The position numbers and the translations under genes are program-made. A DNA stretch of 64,000 nucleotides from Lapidilactobacillus luobeiensis (GTDB lineage: Bacteria > Bacillota > Bacilli > Lactobacillales > Lactobacillaceae), in contig NZ_BROC01000006.1 in the NCBI RefSeq assembly GCF_024345205.1, forward strand, positions 1 to 64,000, read 5' to 3'. Under the pieces are notes generated by a model, which searched no databases, was not told the DNA's origin, and saw nothing but the letters and a program-made list of their open reading frames with translations. Below, piece by piece: positions 8,767 through 16,554 of this stretch (the first letter of the stretch is position 1; every line of letters begins with the position of its first letter).

Positions 8767-11445
8767 ATGGCGACAACAACGCAACAAAATAAATTGTTAC
8801 TTTTGGACGGGAACAGTCTGGCCTTTCGCGCTTTTTTTGCGCTACATCATTCGCTGGATCGTTTTACCAACAGTCAGGGACTGCATACCAACGCGATCTA
8901 TACATTCAGCAATATGTTGGAGGTGTTGTTGAAGGCTGAGGAGCCGACCCATGTTTTGGTGGCTTTTGACGCAGGAAAGACAACTTTCCGGACAGCGCTT
9001 TTCCCTGAATATAAAGGAAATCGTTCCAAGACGCCCAGCGAGTTTGCGGAGCAGTTGCCGTATATCAATCAGTTATTAGACGCTTATGGTCTCCAACATT
9101 ATCAATTGGCTGATTATGAAGCTGATGATATTATTGGTACTTTGGCACAGGCCGCACGCGATCAGATGCCTGTTACGATCGTGACCGGTGATCGTGATCT
9201 GACGCAGTTAGCAACAGCCAATACGACGGTCAAAGTCACGATCAAGGGAGTCAATGAACTTGAGACCTACACACCTGCTCACGTCCAAGAAAAACTAGGT
9301 ATCAGTCCAGAGCAGATCATTGATTTAAAGGGACTGATGGGGGACACTTCAGATAATTATCCAGGGGTGACCAAGGTCGGTGAGAAGACTGCGCTAAAAC
9401 TATTAGGTCAATATGGTTCAATGGAAAACCTCTATGACCATGTGGCAGAAATGAAACAGAGCAAGTTAAAAGAAAATCTGATCAATGATCGCGAAGCGGC
9501 GTTTTTGTCTAAAAAATTAGCGCGGATCAATATCGCTGCGCCGATCACGATCGACTTAGCGCAAACCGAACGTCAACCGGTGGATCAAGCAGCTTTGATC
9601 GCTTTTTATCAGGAAATGGATTTCAAATCGAAACTGGCAAAAATGGATCTAAGTGAGGCCACAGAGGACAATGAAGCGACGGCTGCGGCGACTCCGATCA
9701 CGATGACGGAATTGACGCGAGCGGAACTTCCGCAGATTTTAGCAAAAAAAACAGCGCGCGCGTTCGACTTGGATATTTTGGGTGACAATTATCATCTGGA
9801 AACGCCGATCGGTTTTGCATTAGGTACGCCGGAACGCTGGTATTACAGTGATGATCTTGGCTTATTACAAGAGGCGCCATTGCGCACTTGGTTAGCCGAC
9901 CCACAGCAAGAGAAATATGTGTTTGACAGTAAAAAAACCATGGTGTTATTGGCAAGACTTGATGTGCCGATTGCGGGCATGACCTTTGATCTCTTGTTGG
10001 CGTCGTATTTATTGAATACGTTTGACAATAGTAACGATCTCGGAGTGATCGCTCATCTCCATGGTTACGCTGGTGTGCAGACTGATCTGGATGTTTATGG
10101 CAAGGGAACTAAACGAGCGATCCCCACTGATTATCAGGTTTTAGGTGAACATCTTTGTCGCAAGGCGCAGGCGATCTATCAATTACAAGCGCAATTGACG
10201 CAGCAGCTTCAAGAAAATGATCAAGATCAGCTTTATGATGAGATCGAAGCGCCACTAGCATTGGTCCTAGCGCAAATGGAGTTAGCGGGGATCACAGTGG
10301 ATAGTCAACGCTTAAAGGCGATGCAACGTGATTTTGGTCAAACTTTGAGTCAGATCGAAGCGCTGATCTATGCCGATGCTGGTCATGAATTTAATATCAA
10401 TTCAACCAAACAACTAGGTGTGGTTTTATTTGATGAACTCAAATTGCCTGTGATCAAAAAGAATAAGACGGGGTATTCTACCTCGGTCGAAGTTTTAGAG
10501 CAATTGCAGCAAAGTCATCCGATCATTGAACGGATCTTGACTTATCGACAGATCTCCAAACTGCAATCGACCTATATCAAAGGGTTGCTGAAAGTGATCC
10601 ATCCTGATCATAAAGTGCATACCCGTTATTTACAAACCTTGACGCAGACAGGGCGATTATCCTCAGTGGATCCCAATTTGCAGAATATTCCAGTTCGTCT
10701 ACCTGAAGGCCGCAAGATCCGTCAGGCTTTTGTGCCCAGCCATCCTGACTGGGAGATTTTCTCTAGTGATTATTCTCAAGTGGAGCTACGCGTTTTGGCC
10801 CATGTTTCTGGGGATCAGAATATGCAGGCGGCGTTCAAAAACGGGCTGGATATCCACGCCAATACTGCAATGAAGATCTTCCATTTGAATGATCCTGAGG
10901 AAGTCACGCCTGATATGCGGCGGCAGGCCAAAGCAACGAATTTCGGGATCGTTTATGGCATCAGTGATTATGGCTTAGCCAAGAATATCGGGATATCGCG
11001 ACCACAGGCGGCGGCTTTTATCGCGGCTTATTTCGAGCAATATCCTGATGTTCAGGCATATATCAAAAATATTGTCGCGTTGGCTCGTGAGCAAGGTTAT
11101 GTAGAAACGATCATGCATCGGCGGCGTTATTTGCCAGATATCAACGCGAAGAACTTTAATTTACGCTCGTTTGCGGAGCGGACCGCGATGAATACGCCGA
11201 TCCAAGGTAGTGCTGCGGATATCATCAAAGTGGCGATGATCAATATGCAAGAACGGTTGACTGAAGCTGGCCTACAAGCTCGAATGCTCTTGCAAGTCCA
11301 TGATGAATTGATTTTTGAGGCACCTAAAGCGGAGATCCCAATTCTGGAGAAATTAGTTCCTCAGGTAATGGATTCAGCGGTTAGTTTAGATGTGCCCCTA
11401 GTTGTTGATAGTGCACATGGACCAACTTGGTATGATGCAAAGTAG
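8767..11445 (+). CDS. polA: DNA polymerase I
   Basis: This 892-residue repair and Okazaki-maturation polymerase has an N-terminal 5'-3' exonuclease domain (residues ~1-290, with VTGDRDLTQL and a helix-hairpin-helix near DTSDNYPGV), a central 3'-5' exonuclease-like domain (~310-470), and the family A polymerase domain with SDYSQVELRVLAH (motif A), RRQAKATNFGIVYG (O helix) and QVHDELIFE (motif C). The central domain reads AFDLDILG where active proofreading enzymes have DxE, so it is probably inactive, as in Bacillus-type PolA. The ATG at 8767 follows ATGGAGGTTCTG; an upstream in-frame ATG overlaps that ribosome site. It heads polA-mutM-coaE. Confidence 0.97.
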   Translation: MATTTQQNKLLLLDGNSLAFRAFFALHHSLDRFTNSQGLHTNAIYTFSNMLEVLLKAEEPTHVLVAFDAGKTTFRTALFPEYKGNRSKTPSEFAEQLPYINQLLDAYGLQHYQLADYEADDIIGTLAQAARDQMPVTIVTGDRDLTQLATANTTVKVTIKGVNELETYTPAHVQEKLGISPEQIIDLKGLMGDTSDNYPGVTKVGEKTALKLLGQYGSMENLYDHVAEMKQSKLKENLINDREAAFLSKKLARINIAAPITIDLAQTERQPVDQAALIAFYQEMDFKSKLAKMDLSEATEDNEATAAATPITMTELTRAELPQILAKKTARAFDLDILGDNYHLETPIGFALGTPERWYYSDDLGLLQEAPLRTWLADPQQEKYVFDSKKTMVLLARLDVPIAGMTFDLLLASYLLNTFDNSNDLGVIAHLHGYAGVQTDLDVYGKGTKRAIPTDYQVLGEHLCRKAQAIYQLQAQLTQQLQENDQDQLYDEIEAPLALVLAQMELAGITVDSQRLKAMQRDFGQTLSQIEALIYADAGHEFNINSTKQLGVVLFDELKLPVIKKNKTGYSTSVEVLEQLQQSHPIIERILTYRQISKLQSTYIKGLLKVIHPDHKVHTRYLQTLTQTGRLSSVDPNLQNIPVRLPEGRKIRQAFVPSHPDWEIFSSDYSQVELRVLAHVSGDQNMQAAFKNGLDIHANTAMKIFHLNDPEEVTPDMRRQAKATNFGIVYGISDYGLAKNIGISRPQAAAFIAAYFEQYPDVQAYIKNIVALAREQGYVETIMHRRRYLPDINAKNFNLRSFAERTAMNTPIQGSAADIIKVAMINMQERLTEAGLQARMLLQVHDELIFEAPKAEIPILEKLVPQVMDSAVSLDVPLVVDSAHGPTWYDAK

Positions 11446-11477
11446 TCGATCGATCAAGAAATAATGGGGGAGTTTAG

Positions 11478-12329
11478 GTGCCAGAATTACCAGAAGTTGA
11501 AACTGTGCGACGTTCGTTGTTGGCCTTGGTTCAAGGGAAAAAAATCGCGACAGTGCGTGTTCTTTATCCGAAAATCATCAATGGTGATGTGCCGATTTTT
11601 GTCGATGCGTTAAGTGGACGCCGGTTTGAAACGATCCAGCGCCGGGGCAAGTATTTATTATTTCGGTTTGACCAACAGTTAACGATGGTCAGCCATTTAC
11701 GGATGGAAGGTAAGTACTTTTTAGAACCAACTGCGCAACCGGCGAATAAACATGTTCACGTTATCTTTGAATTGACCGACGGGACAAGTTTACAATATCA
11801 AGATGTTCGTAAATTTGGACGAATGCAATTGGTCAAGACTGGCACAGAGGAACAGTTATCAGGAATCAGGACATTGGGTCCAGAACCACTTGGTCCAGAC
11901 TTCACGGTGGCCGCCTTGTATGCGGGGTTACAAAAGCATTATAAAGCACTCAAACCAGTTTTACTGGATCAACATGTGGTCACAGGTTTGGGTAATATTT
12001 ATGTTGATGAAGTGCTCTGGCTCAGTCGGCTTAATCCGCTGACGCCTGCTGATCAGGTAACAATGGCCCAAGCTCGACAACTTCACGAGCAGATCATTAT
12101 GGAATTACAGCAGGCGGTGGACGCTGGTGGGACCAGTGTTCGTAGTTACGTTGACGCTAACGGTCATCAAGGACACTTCCAGTTCGCACTTAATGTTTAT
12201 GGACACGAAGATGATCCCTGTCCGCGTTGCCAGACGCCGATCCGTAAAATCAAAGTCGGTGGTCGTGGGACTCATTTTTGCCCACACTGTCAGCCGCTCC
12301 CCGCAGGCGTTGAGGTGTGTGATGACTGA
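11478..12329 (+). CDS. mutM: Formamidopyrimidine-DNA glycosylase MutM (Fpg)
   Basis: MutM removes oxidised purines such as 8-oxoguanine and cleaves the resulting abasic site. The 283-residue protein starts at GTG with PELPEVETV, so Pro2 and Glu3 are the catalytic residues after Met removal. The helix-two-turn-helix region includes LDQHVVTGLGNIYVDE. The C-terminal zinc finger is CPRC...CPHC. Its stop codon lies inside the start of coaE, giving an 8-nt overlap. The position between polA and coaE is the usual one. Confidence 0.97.
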   Translation: MPELPEVETVRRSLLALVQGKKIATVRVLYPKIINGDVPIFVDALSGRRFETIQRRGKYLLFRFDQQLTMVSHLRMEGKYFLEPTAQPANKHVHVIFELTDGTSLQYQDVRKFGRMQLVKTGTEEQLSGIRTLGPEPLGPDFTVAALYAGLQKHYKALKPVLLDQHVVTGLGNIYVDEVLWLSRLNPLTPADQVTMAQARQLHEQIIMELQQAVDAGGTSVRSYVDANGHQGHFQFALNVYGHEDDPCPRCQTPIRKIKVGGRGTHFCPHCQPLPAGVEVCDD

Positions 12330-12954
12330 GGTTAAAACGACACCGAAAGTTTTAGGGATCACTGGTGGGATCGCTTCAGGAAAGTCGGCCTTAGCACGAT
12401 TATTTAAAGAATGGGGGGCTGAACTGATCGATGCTGATCAGATCGCCCGTCAGGTCATGGCGCCGGGCACGTCGGCGCTGCAACAGATCGTTACTATTTT
12501 CGGTCCGCAATATTTGCTTGCTGATGGGTCGTTGAATCGCGCGAAACTGGGGCGGTTAGTCTTTAGTGATCCCCAAGCATTGTTGCGCTTGAACCAAATC
12601 ACTCAAAAAGCGATCCGCCAACAGATCGGCCAGGCGATCACTACCAGTAAAACTCGGAAGGTCAAACTGATCGTAGCGGAGATCCCTCTTTTAGTCGAGG
12701 AAGGTTATCAACCGCTTTGCGATGGGATATTGGTCGCTGATTTGCCGGTTGCCCTACAGCTTGAACGGATCCAACAACGGGATGGTTTGACAGCGACTGC
12801 TGCTGCCCAACGGATCGAGGCTCAGGCCAGCCAAGCAGCGCGATTAGCCGTCGCTGACTTTGTTGTTGATACCAGTCAGGATCTGGCGCAACTAAAGCGT
12901 CGTTTCCAAGCCTTGGTTCAAAGCGATTCATTTCAAGCTTGGCTGAATGCTTGA
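12322..12954 (+). CDS. coaE: Dephospho-CoA kinase CoaE
   Basis: CoaE phosphorylates the 3'-hydroxyl of dephospho-CoA, the last step of coenzyme A synthesis. The 210-residue protein has the P-loop GGIASGKS (15-22), the DADQIARQV motif and EIPLLVEEGY. I start it at the ATG at 12322, inside the mutM end, with GAGGTGTG upstream. A longer open frame exists upstream, but it is antisense-like sequence within mutM. A terminator follows. Confidence 0.95.
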   Translation: MTEVKTTPKVLGITGGIASGKSALARLFKEWGAELIDADQIARQVMAPGTSALQQIVTIFGPQYLLADGSLNRAKLGRLVFSDPQALLRLNQITQKAIRQQIGQAITTSKTRKVKLIVAEIPLLVEEGYQPLCDGILVADLPVALQLERIQQRDGLTATAAAQRIEAQASQAARLAVADFVVDTSQDLAQLKRRFQALVQSDSFQAWLNA

Positions 12955-12983
12955 TCGGCTAGTGCCACTTTTTAGAAGAAATC

Positions 12984-13018
12984 GGATCTTGAAGGCATCG
13001 CCTTTGGATCCTTTTTTT
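12984..13018 (+). terminator. Terminator after coaE
   Basis: GGATC (12984-12988) pairs with GATCC (13007-13011) around an inner AAGGC-ATC-GCCTT hairpin, followed by seven T. Confidence 0.9.
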
Positions 13019-13147
13019 GTTTCAAGACTTTTTTGAATGGATCAGTGCTGACAAAACTGGCTATCAGTGCGGAGCCTTTTCGGTTATTTTTTTTAACATT
13101 TGATTTTTTGAAAAAATAAGATGGTTAAATCATTGGTTTACAAGAAT

Positions 13148-13265
13148 CGTGCTGCGCGAACCTGCTTGTTGTGCTTAACTACGCGATCGTTCCGGAAGCA
13201 AAGTGCACTTCCAAAACGATTGCTAGGTTAATGCTCGCAAGCAACCCGTTTCGCTTCGCACTTTG
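13148..13265 (+). repeat. ~118-bp hairpin repeat, copy A
   Basis: This is an imperfect palindrome beginning CGTGCTGCGCGAACC and ending TTCGCTTCGCACTTTG. It folds into nested stems: GTGC with GCAC (ends), TGCTTG with CAAGCA, TTAAC with GTTAA, GCGATCG with CGATTGC, and GGAAG with CTTCC at the tip. It is followed 7 nt later by nearly identical copy B. It lies between the coaE terminator and the nrdR promoter and contains no gene. Confidence 0.9.
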
Positions 13266-13272
13266 ATTTAAT

Positions 13273-13390
13273 CGTGCTGCGCGAACCTGCTTGTTGTGCT
13301 TAACTACGCGATCGTTCCGGAAGCAAAGTGCGCTTCCAAAACGATTGCTAGGTTAATGCTCGCAAGCACCCTGGTTCGCTCCGCACTTTG
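13273..13390 (+). repeat. ~118-bp hairpin repeat, copy B
   Basis: It is nearly identical to copy A over the left arm and centre, but the right arm differs (GCACCCTGGTTCGCTCCGCAC). It ends directly at the -35 region of the nrdR promoter, so it could influence nrdR expression. Confidence 0.9.
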
Positions 13391-13419
13391 TTGGTTTCGT
13401 TGTGGGTTTAAGGTATAAT
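13391..13419 (+). promoter_or_regulatory. nrdR promoter
   Basis: TTGGTT (13391-13396) and a consensus TATAAT (13414-13419) are 17 bp apart. The transcript would have a leader of about 90 nt with two small hairpins, CTACA/TGTAG at 13434-13448 and CCGAG/CTCGG at 13463-13479. Confidence 0.75.
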
Positions 13420-13515
13420 ATTGGTATTGAAGTCTACATTTGGTGTAGGTGATTCCGACTTGCCGAGGAACTTTCTCGGGGTCAATGATCGAATTTGAAA
13501 TTGAGGTGTCAGATT

Positions 13516-14019
13516 ATGCAATGTCCACGTTGTCATCATAATTCTCTAAAAGTCGTCGACAGTCGTCCTGCGGATGAAGGTCGGGCGATCCGGCGTCGAC
13601 GGGAGTGCGAGAATTGTGGTTATCGTTTTACGACTTTTGAACGAATCGAACAAACGCCTTTGCTGGTGATCAAAAAGAATGGTACGCGCGAAGAATTCAA
13701 TCGCGAAAAGATCATGCGGGGGCTGGTTCGTGCGGCTGAGAAACGGCCGATCAGTATGGATCAAATAACGGCGGTCGTCGATAAAGTTGAGCGAGATATT
13801 CGGCAGAGCGGTGAGAACGAGGTCCACTCTGAGGCGATCGGTGAGTTAGTTATGAAATATCTAGCAAAGCTGGATGATGTCGCTTATATTAGGTTTGCCA
13901 GTGTTTATCGCCAGTTCAAAGATATGAATGTTTTCATGCAGGAAGTTCAGGAATTGATCGCTAAAGAGAATCAGTCCTTAAAGTCGACTTCTGAGCAAGG
14001 GGATGAATCACAGAAATGA
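13516..14019 (+). CDS. nrdR: Transcriptional repressor NrdR
   Basis: NrdR senses dATP/ATP and represses ribonucleotide reductase genes. The 167-residue protein has an N-terminal zinc ribbon (Cys3, Cys6, Cys31, Cys34) with the following FTTFER segment and an ATP-cone domain (about residues 49-139, [15 protein letters not shown]). I start it at ATG 13516 with GAGGTG upstream, which gives MQCPRCHHN as in other NrdR proteins; a TTG seven codons earlier has no ribosome site. It is coupled to dnaB by a 4-nt overlap (ATGA). Confidence 0.97.
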   Translation: MQCPRCHHNSLKVVDSRPADEGRAIRRRRECENCGYRFTTFERIEQTPLLVIKKNGTREEFNREKIMRGLVRAAEKRPISMDQITAVVDKVERDIRQSGENEVHSEAIGELVMKYLAKLDDVAYIRFASVYRQFKDMNVFMQEVQELIAKENQSLKSTSEQGDESQK

Positions 14020-15434
14020 GCGCGCAACCAAGTCTTGACCCAACCAGTGGTTACTATTTGATTCGGGCTGGACGGCTCAGCGATCTTGATGGTCAGGTCT
14101 TGACCAAGCTCTATCAACCTTTGATCAATCCCAATGCCTTTACGCTTTATCAAGCGCTTTGGGCTTCGGTCGATGATGCTTTGATCCGCTCACAACGTCC
14201 CCATCATTTCCAGATCTTGGAGTTACTGGGGATCAATCCCCAAGAATTCTTGCATGCGCGGCAACAATTGGAAGCAGTCGGCCTGATCCGAAGTTTTCAG
14301 ACGACGGATGAGTTAGGCGATTATTTGATTTATTATCTTTATCCGCCCCTGACGCCAGAACGTTTCTTCCATGAAGAGATCTTAGCGACTTATTTGTTAG
14401 AAAAAGTTTCCCGCAAACGTTATTTGGCGTTGGTCCAGGAATTCCAATTACCACGTTTTGATTTACAAAAGGCTCAGGAAGTGACCGCGGGTTTCCTCGA
14501 TGTTTTTAATTTGCCTAGTAGTACTTTGTTAACGCCGCCGACGGAAGTCAAGTCTGGGGCGCAACGGTTTCAGTCCGATCAGCCGCAACAGTTGGTCAGC
14601 GAGGTCAGTCCGGCCCAGCTGGCGACTTTCGATTGGGAGACCTTGCTTGCCTTAGTGGGTCAAAAACAGATCCGTAAAAGTGAGATCATGGCGCATCAAA
14701 GCGAGATCTACGGTTTACACGAATTTTATCAGTTCAGCATTACTGATATCGCTCGTTTGATCAGTCGAAGTTTAGATCTTAAAAATAATCAAATTGATTT
14801 TCGGAGCCTTGAACAACAGGCCCTGACTTTATATGACCAGTTGAATTCTGATGAGCGATCGAAGCCGGCGGTGGCTAAACCGGCGACACCGGCGCCGGTC
14901 AAGACAAGCGCGTCAGAAGCGTTCAGTTCGGATGATCAAGCCTTGTTACAAATGGCAAAATCAATGGGCGTTTTGCCCTTCGCTACGAAAATCAAAAAGC
15001 AGAAGAATCCGCGCCTTTATGTTGGCAAAGGGGAGATGTATAATTTAAAGACCCTGCAACAACGCCATGCTTTTTCTGAGGGGACTTTGAATATACTTGT
15101 TTGGGCCGTCTTACAGGAGAACCCAACTTTGACAGTGGCACATTTGGATAGTATTGCGCAGGACTGGCTGACGGCAAAGATCACAACGCCGGAAGCAGGT
15201 CTTAGTTACTATTATCAACGACAAAAGGGTGTTTCTTCAGCTAATCGGCGACCGCGGCGTCAGTCTAAAAATCAGGGCGTGATCCCCAGTTGGTTGCAAC
15301 CTGAACAGACAAACACATCTGCGCCTTCGAGTTCTGAACAAAAACAAAATGATCCGCAGATCGATGATGAGATCCAACGAAATCTAGCTTGGCTTAAACA
15401 ACAACGGCAACAGCGAGGTGACGACCATGTATAG
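14016..15434 (+). CDS. dnaB: Replication initiation and membrane attachment protein DnaB
   Basis: In Firmicutes this DnaB helps DnaD and DnaI load the replicative helicase at oriC and during restart; it is not the helicase itself. The 472-residue protein has DnaD-like winged-helix and DDBH2 domains (roughly 10-200 and 320-400; the second includes [22 protein letters not shown]) and a charged Gln-rich C-terminal tail. It overlaps nrdR by 4 nt and dnaI by 8 nt, so the three genes are co-translated. Confidence 0.95.
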   Translation: MSAQPSLDPTSGYYLIRAGRLSDLDGQVLTKLYQPLINPNAFTLYQALWASVDDALIRSQRPHHFQILELLGINPQEFLHARQQLEAVGLIRSFQTTDELGDYLIYYLYPPLTPERFFHEEILATYLLEKVSRKRYLALVQEFQLPRFDLQKAQEVTAGFLDVFNLPSSTLLTPPTEVKSGAQRFQSDQPQQLVSEVSPAQLATFDWETLLALVGQKQIRKSEIMAHQSEIYGLHEFYQFSITDIARLISRSLDLKNNQIDFRSLEQQALTLYDQLNSDERSKPAVAKPATPAPVKTSASEAFSSDDQALLQMAKSMGVLPFATKIKKQKNPRLYVGKGEMYNLKTLQQRHAFSEGTLNILVWAVLQENPTLTVAHLDSIAQDWLTAKITTPEAGLSYYYQRQKGVSSANRRPRRQSKNQGVIPSWLQPEQTNTSAPSSSEQKQNDPQIDDEIQRNLAWLKQQRQQRGDDHV

Positions 15435-16368
15435 TCTTAGCGAATATTTAACAAAGTTTTTAGCAACACAACATTTGGGCCATGATTATCAGCAATTAAT
15501 GACTCAGGCGTTACAAGATCCAGAGGTCAAAGCGTTTTTAAGCCATCATCAGGAGGCGATCGCGCCGGGCGCGATCGAGAAATCGGCATCTTCGATCTAT
15601 GAGTTTTATCAGGTCAAAGCGGGGCTCAATCCTGAAGAAGTGGTTTCTCAGGCTGGTTATGAGCCTTATCTGTTGATGAACAATGGTTTGATCGAAGTCG
15701 CGTATCGGCCAACGGTACAAGCAGCCGCGGCTCATTCAGCTCAGGCACGGCGGCAACGGGTCACGATGGTCAATCTTCCTCAGGATCTGCGTGCGGCTGA
15801 TTTGGCTGACTATCGACAAACGGCTGGTCGTAAGTCAGCTATCAATGCTGCAATGGTGCTTTTGCGTCAACTGAGTCAACCAAGCGATCATCCCTTTGCT
15901 CGTGGTCTGTATCTGACGGGACCTTTTGGTGTGGGCAAAACCTACTTGATGGGTGCCTTAGCGAATGAGTTGTCTAAGGAGGGACTGGCGACGACCTTGG
16001 TCCATTTCCCAACGTTTGCGACTCAGATCAAACAGGCGATCAGTGCAGGTCAAGTTTGGCCGCAGATCCAAAAGATCCAAAGCGCGCCAGTTTTGATCAT
16101 CGACGATATTGGCGCTGATAGCAATGGTCCTTGGGTCCGCGATGAGGTGCTCGGCGTGATTTTGCAATATCGGATGCAGGAACGGTTGACGACTTGCTTT
16201 ACATCTAATTTGGCGATGGCCGAGCTGGAGACCTTCTTGGCTGATACTAGACAAACAACGGATCTATTGAAGGCAAAACGTTTAATGGAACGGATCCGCT
16301 TTTTGGCGGCGGAGATCACGATGCAAGGTCCTAATCTGCGTCAGGCCACGGCCCAAACACTGGATTAG
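15427..16368 (+). CDS. dnaI: Helicase loader DnaI
   Basis: DnaI is the AAA+ ATPase that loads the replicative helicase onto DNA. The 313-residue protein has Walker A GPFGVGKT (165-172) and Walker B VLIIDDIGAD, with a sensor region FTSNLAM. The N-terminal domain of Bacillus DnaI binds zinc through cysteines; here no cysteine occurs before the ATPase core, so that zinc site seems to be absent. I start at ATG 15427, with GAGGTG 7 nt upstream, rather than at the in-frame GTG that overlaps that site. Confidence 0.95.
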   Translation: MYSLSEYLTKFLATQHLGHDYQQLMTQALQDPEVKAFLSHHQEAIAPGAIEKSASSIYEFYQVKAGLNPEEVVSQAGYEPYLLMNNGLIEVAYRPTVQAAAAHSAQARRQRVTMVNLPQDLRAADLADYRQTAGRKSAINAAMVLLRQLSQPSDHPFARGLYLTGPFGVGKTYLMGALANELSKEGLATTLVHFPTFATQIKQAISAGQVWPQIQKIQSAPVLIIDDIGADSNGPWVRDEVLGVILQYRMQERLTTCFTSNLAMAELETFLADTRQTTDLLKAKRLMERIRFLAAEITMQGPNLRQATAQTLD

Positions 16369-16471
16369 ACTTGCCCATGATGATCAAGGTGATCGAGTAT
16401 TAACAAAGATGCTTGTGGCCCTTATTTTCGGGAGATTGAATCACTGATCGCCTCAGTAAAAAATACAAAAC

Positions 16472-16515
16472 AAAAATGTTGCCTGAGCTTATTGAGCAGA
16501 GGCAACATTTTTTTG
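16472..16515. terminator. Bidirectional terminator after dnaI
   Basis: AAAAATGTTGCCT (16472-16484) pairs with AGGCAACATTTTT (16500-16512) around a 15-nt loop with an inner GAGC/GCTC-like fold. It separates dnaI from the convergent adhesin gene. Confidence 0.9.
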
Positions 16516-16554
16516 ACACTATTTTCTGGTGGATCCGACAGGTTATTGATCTAG

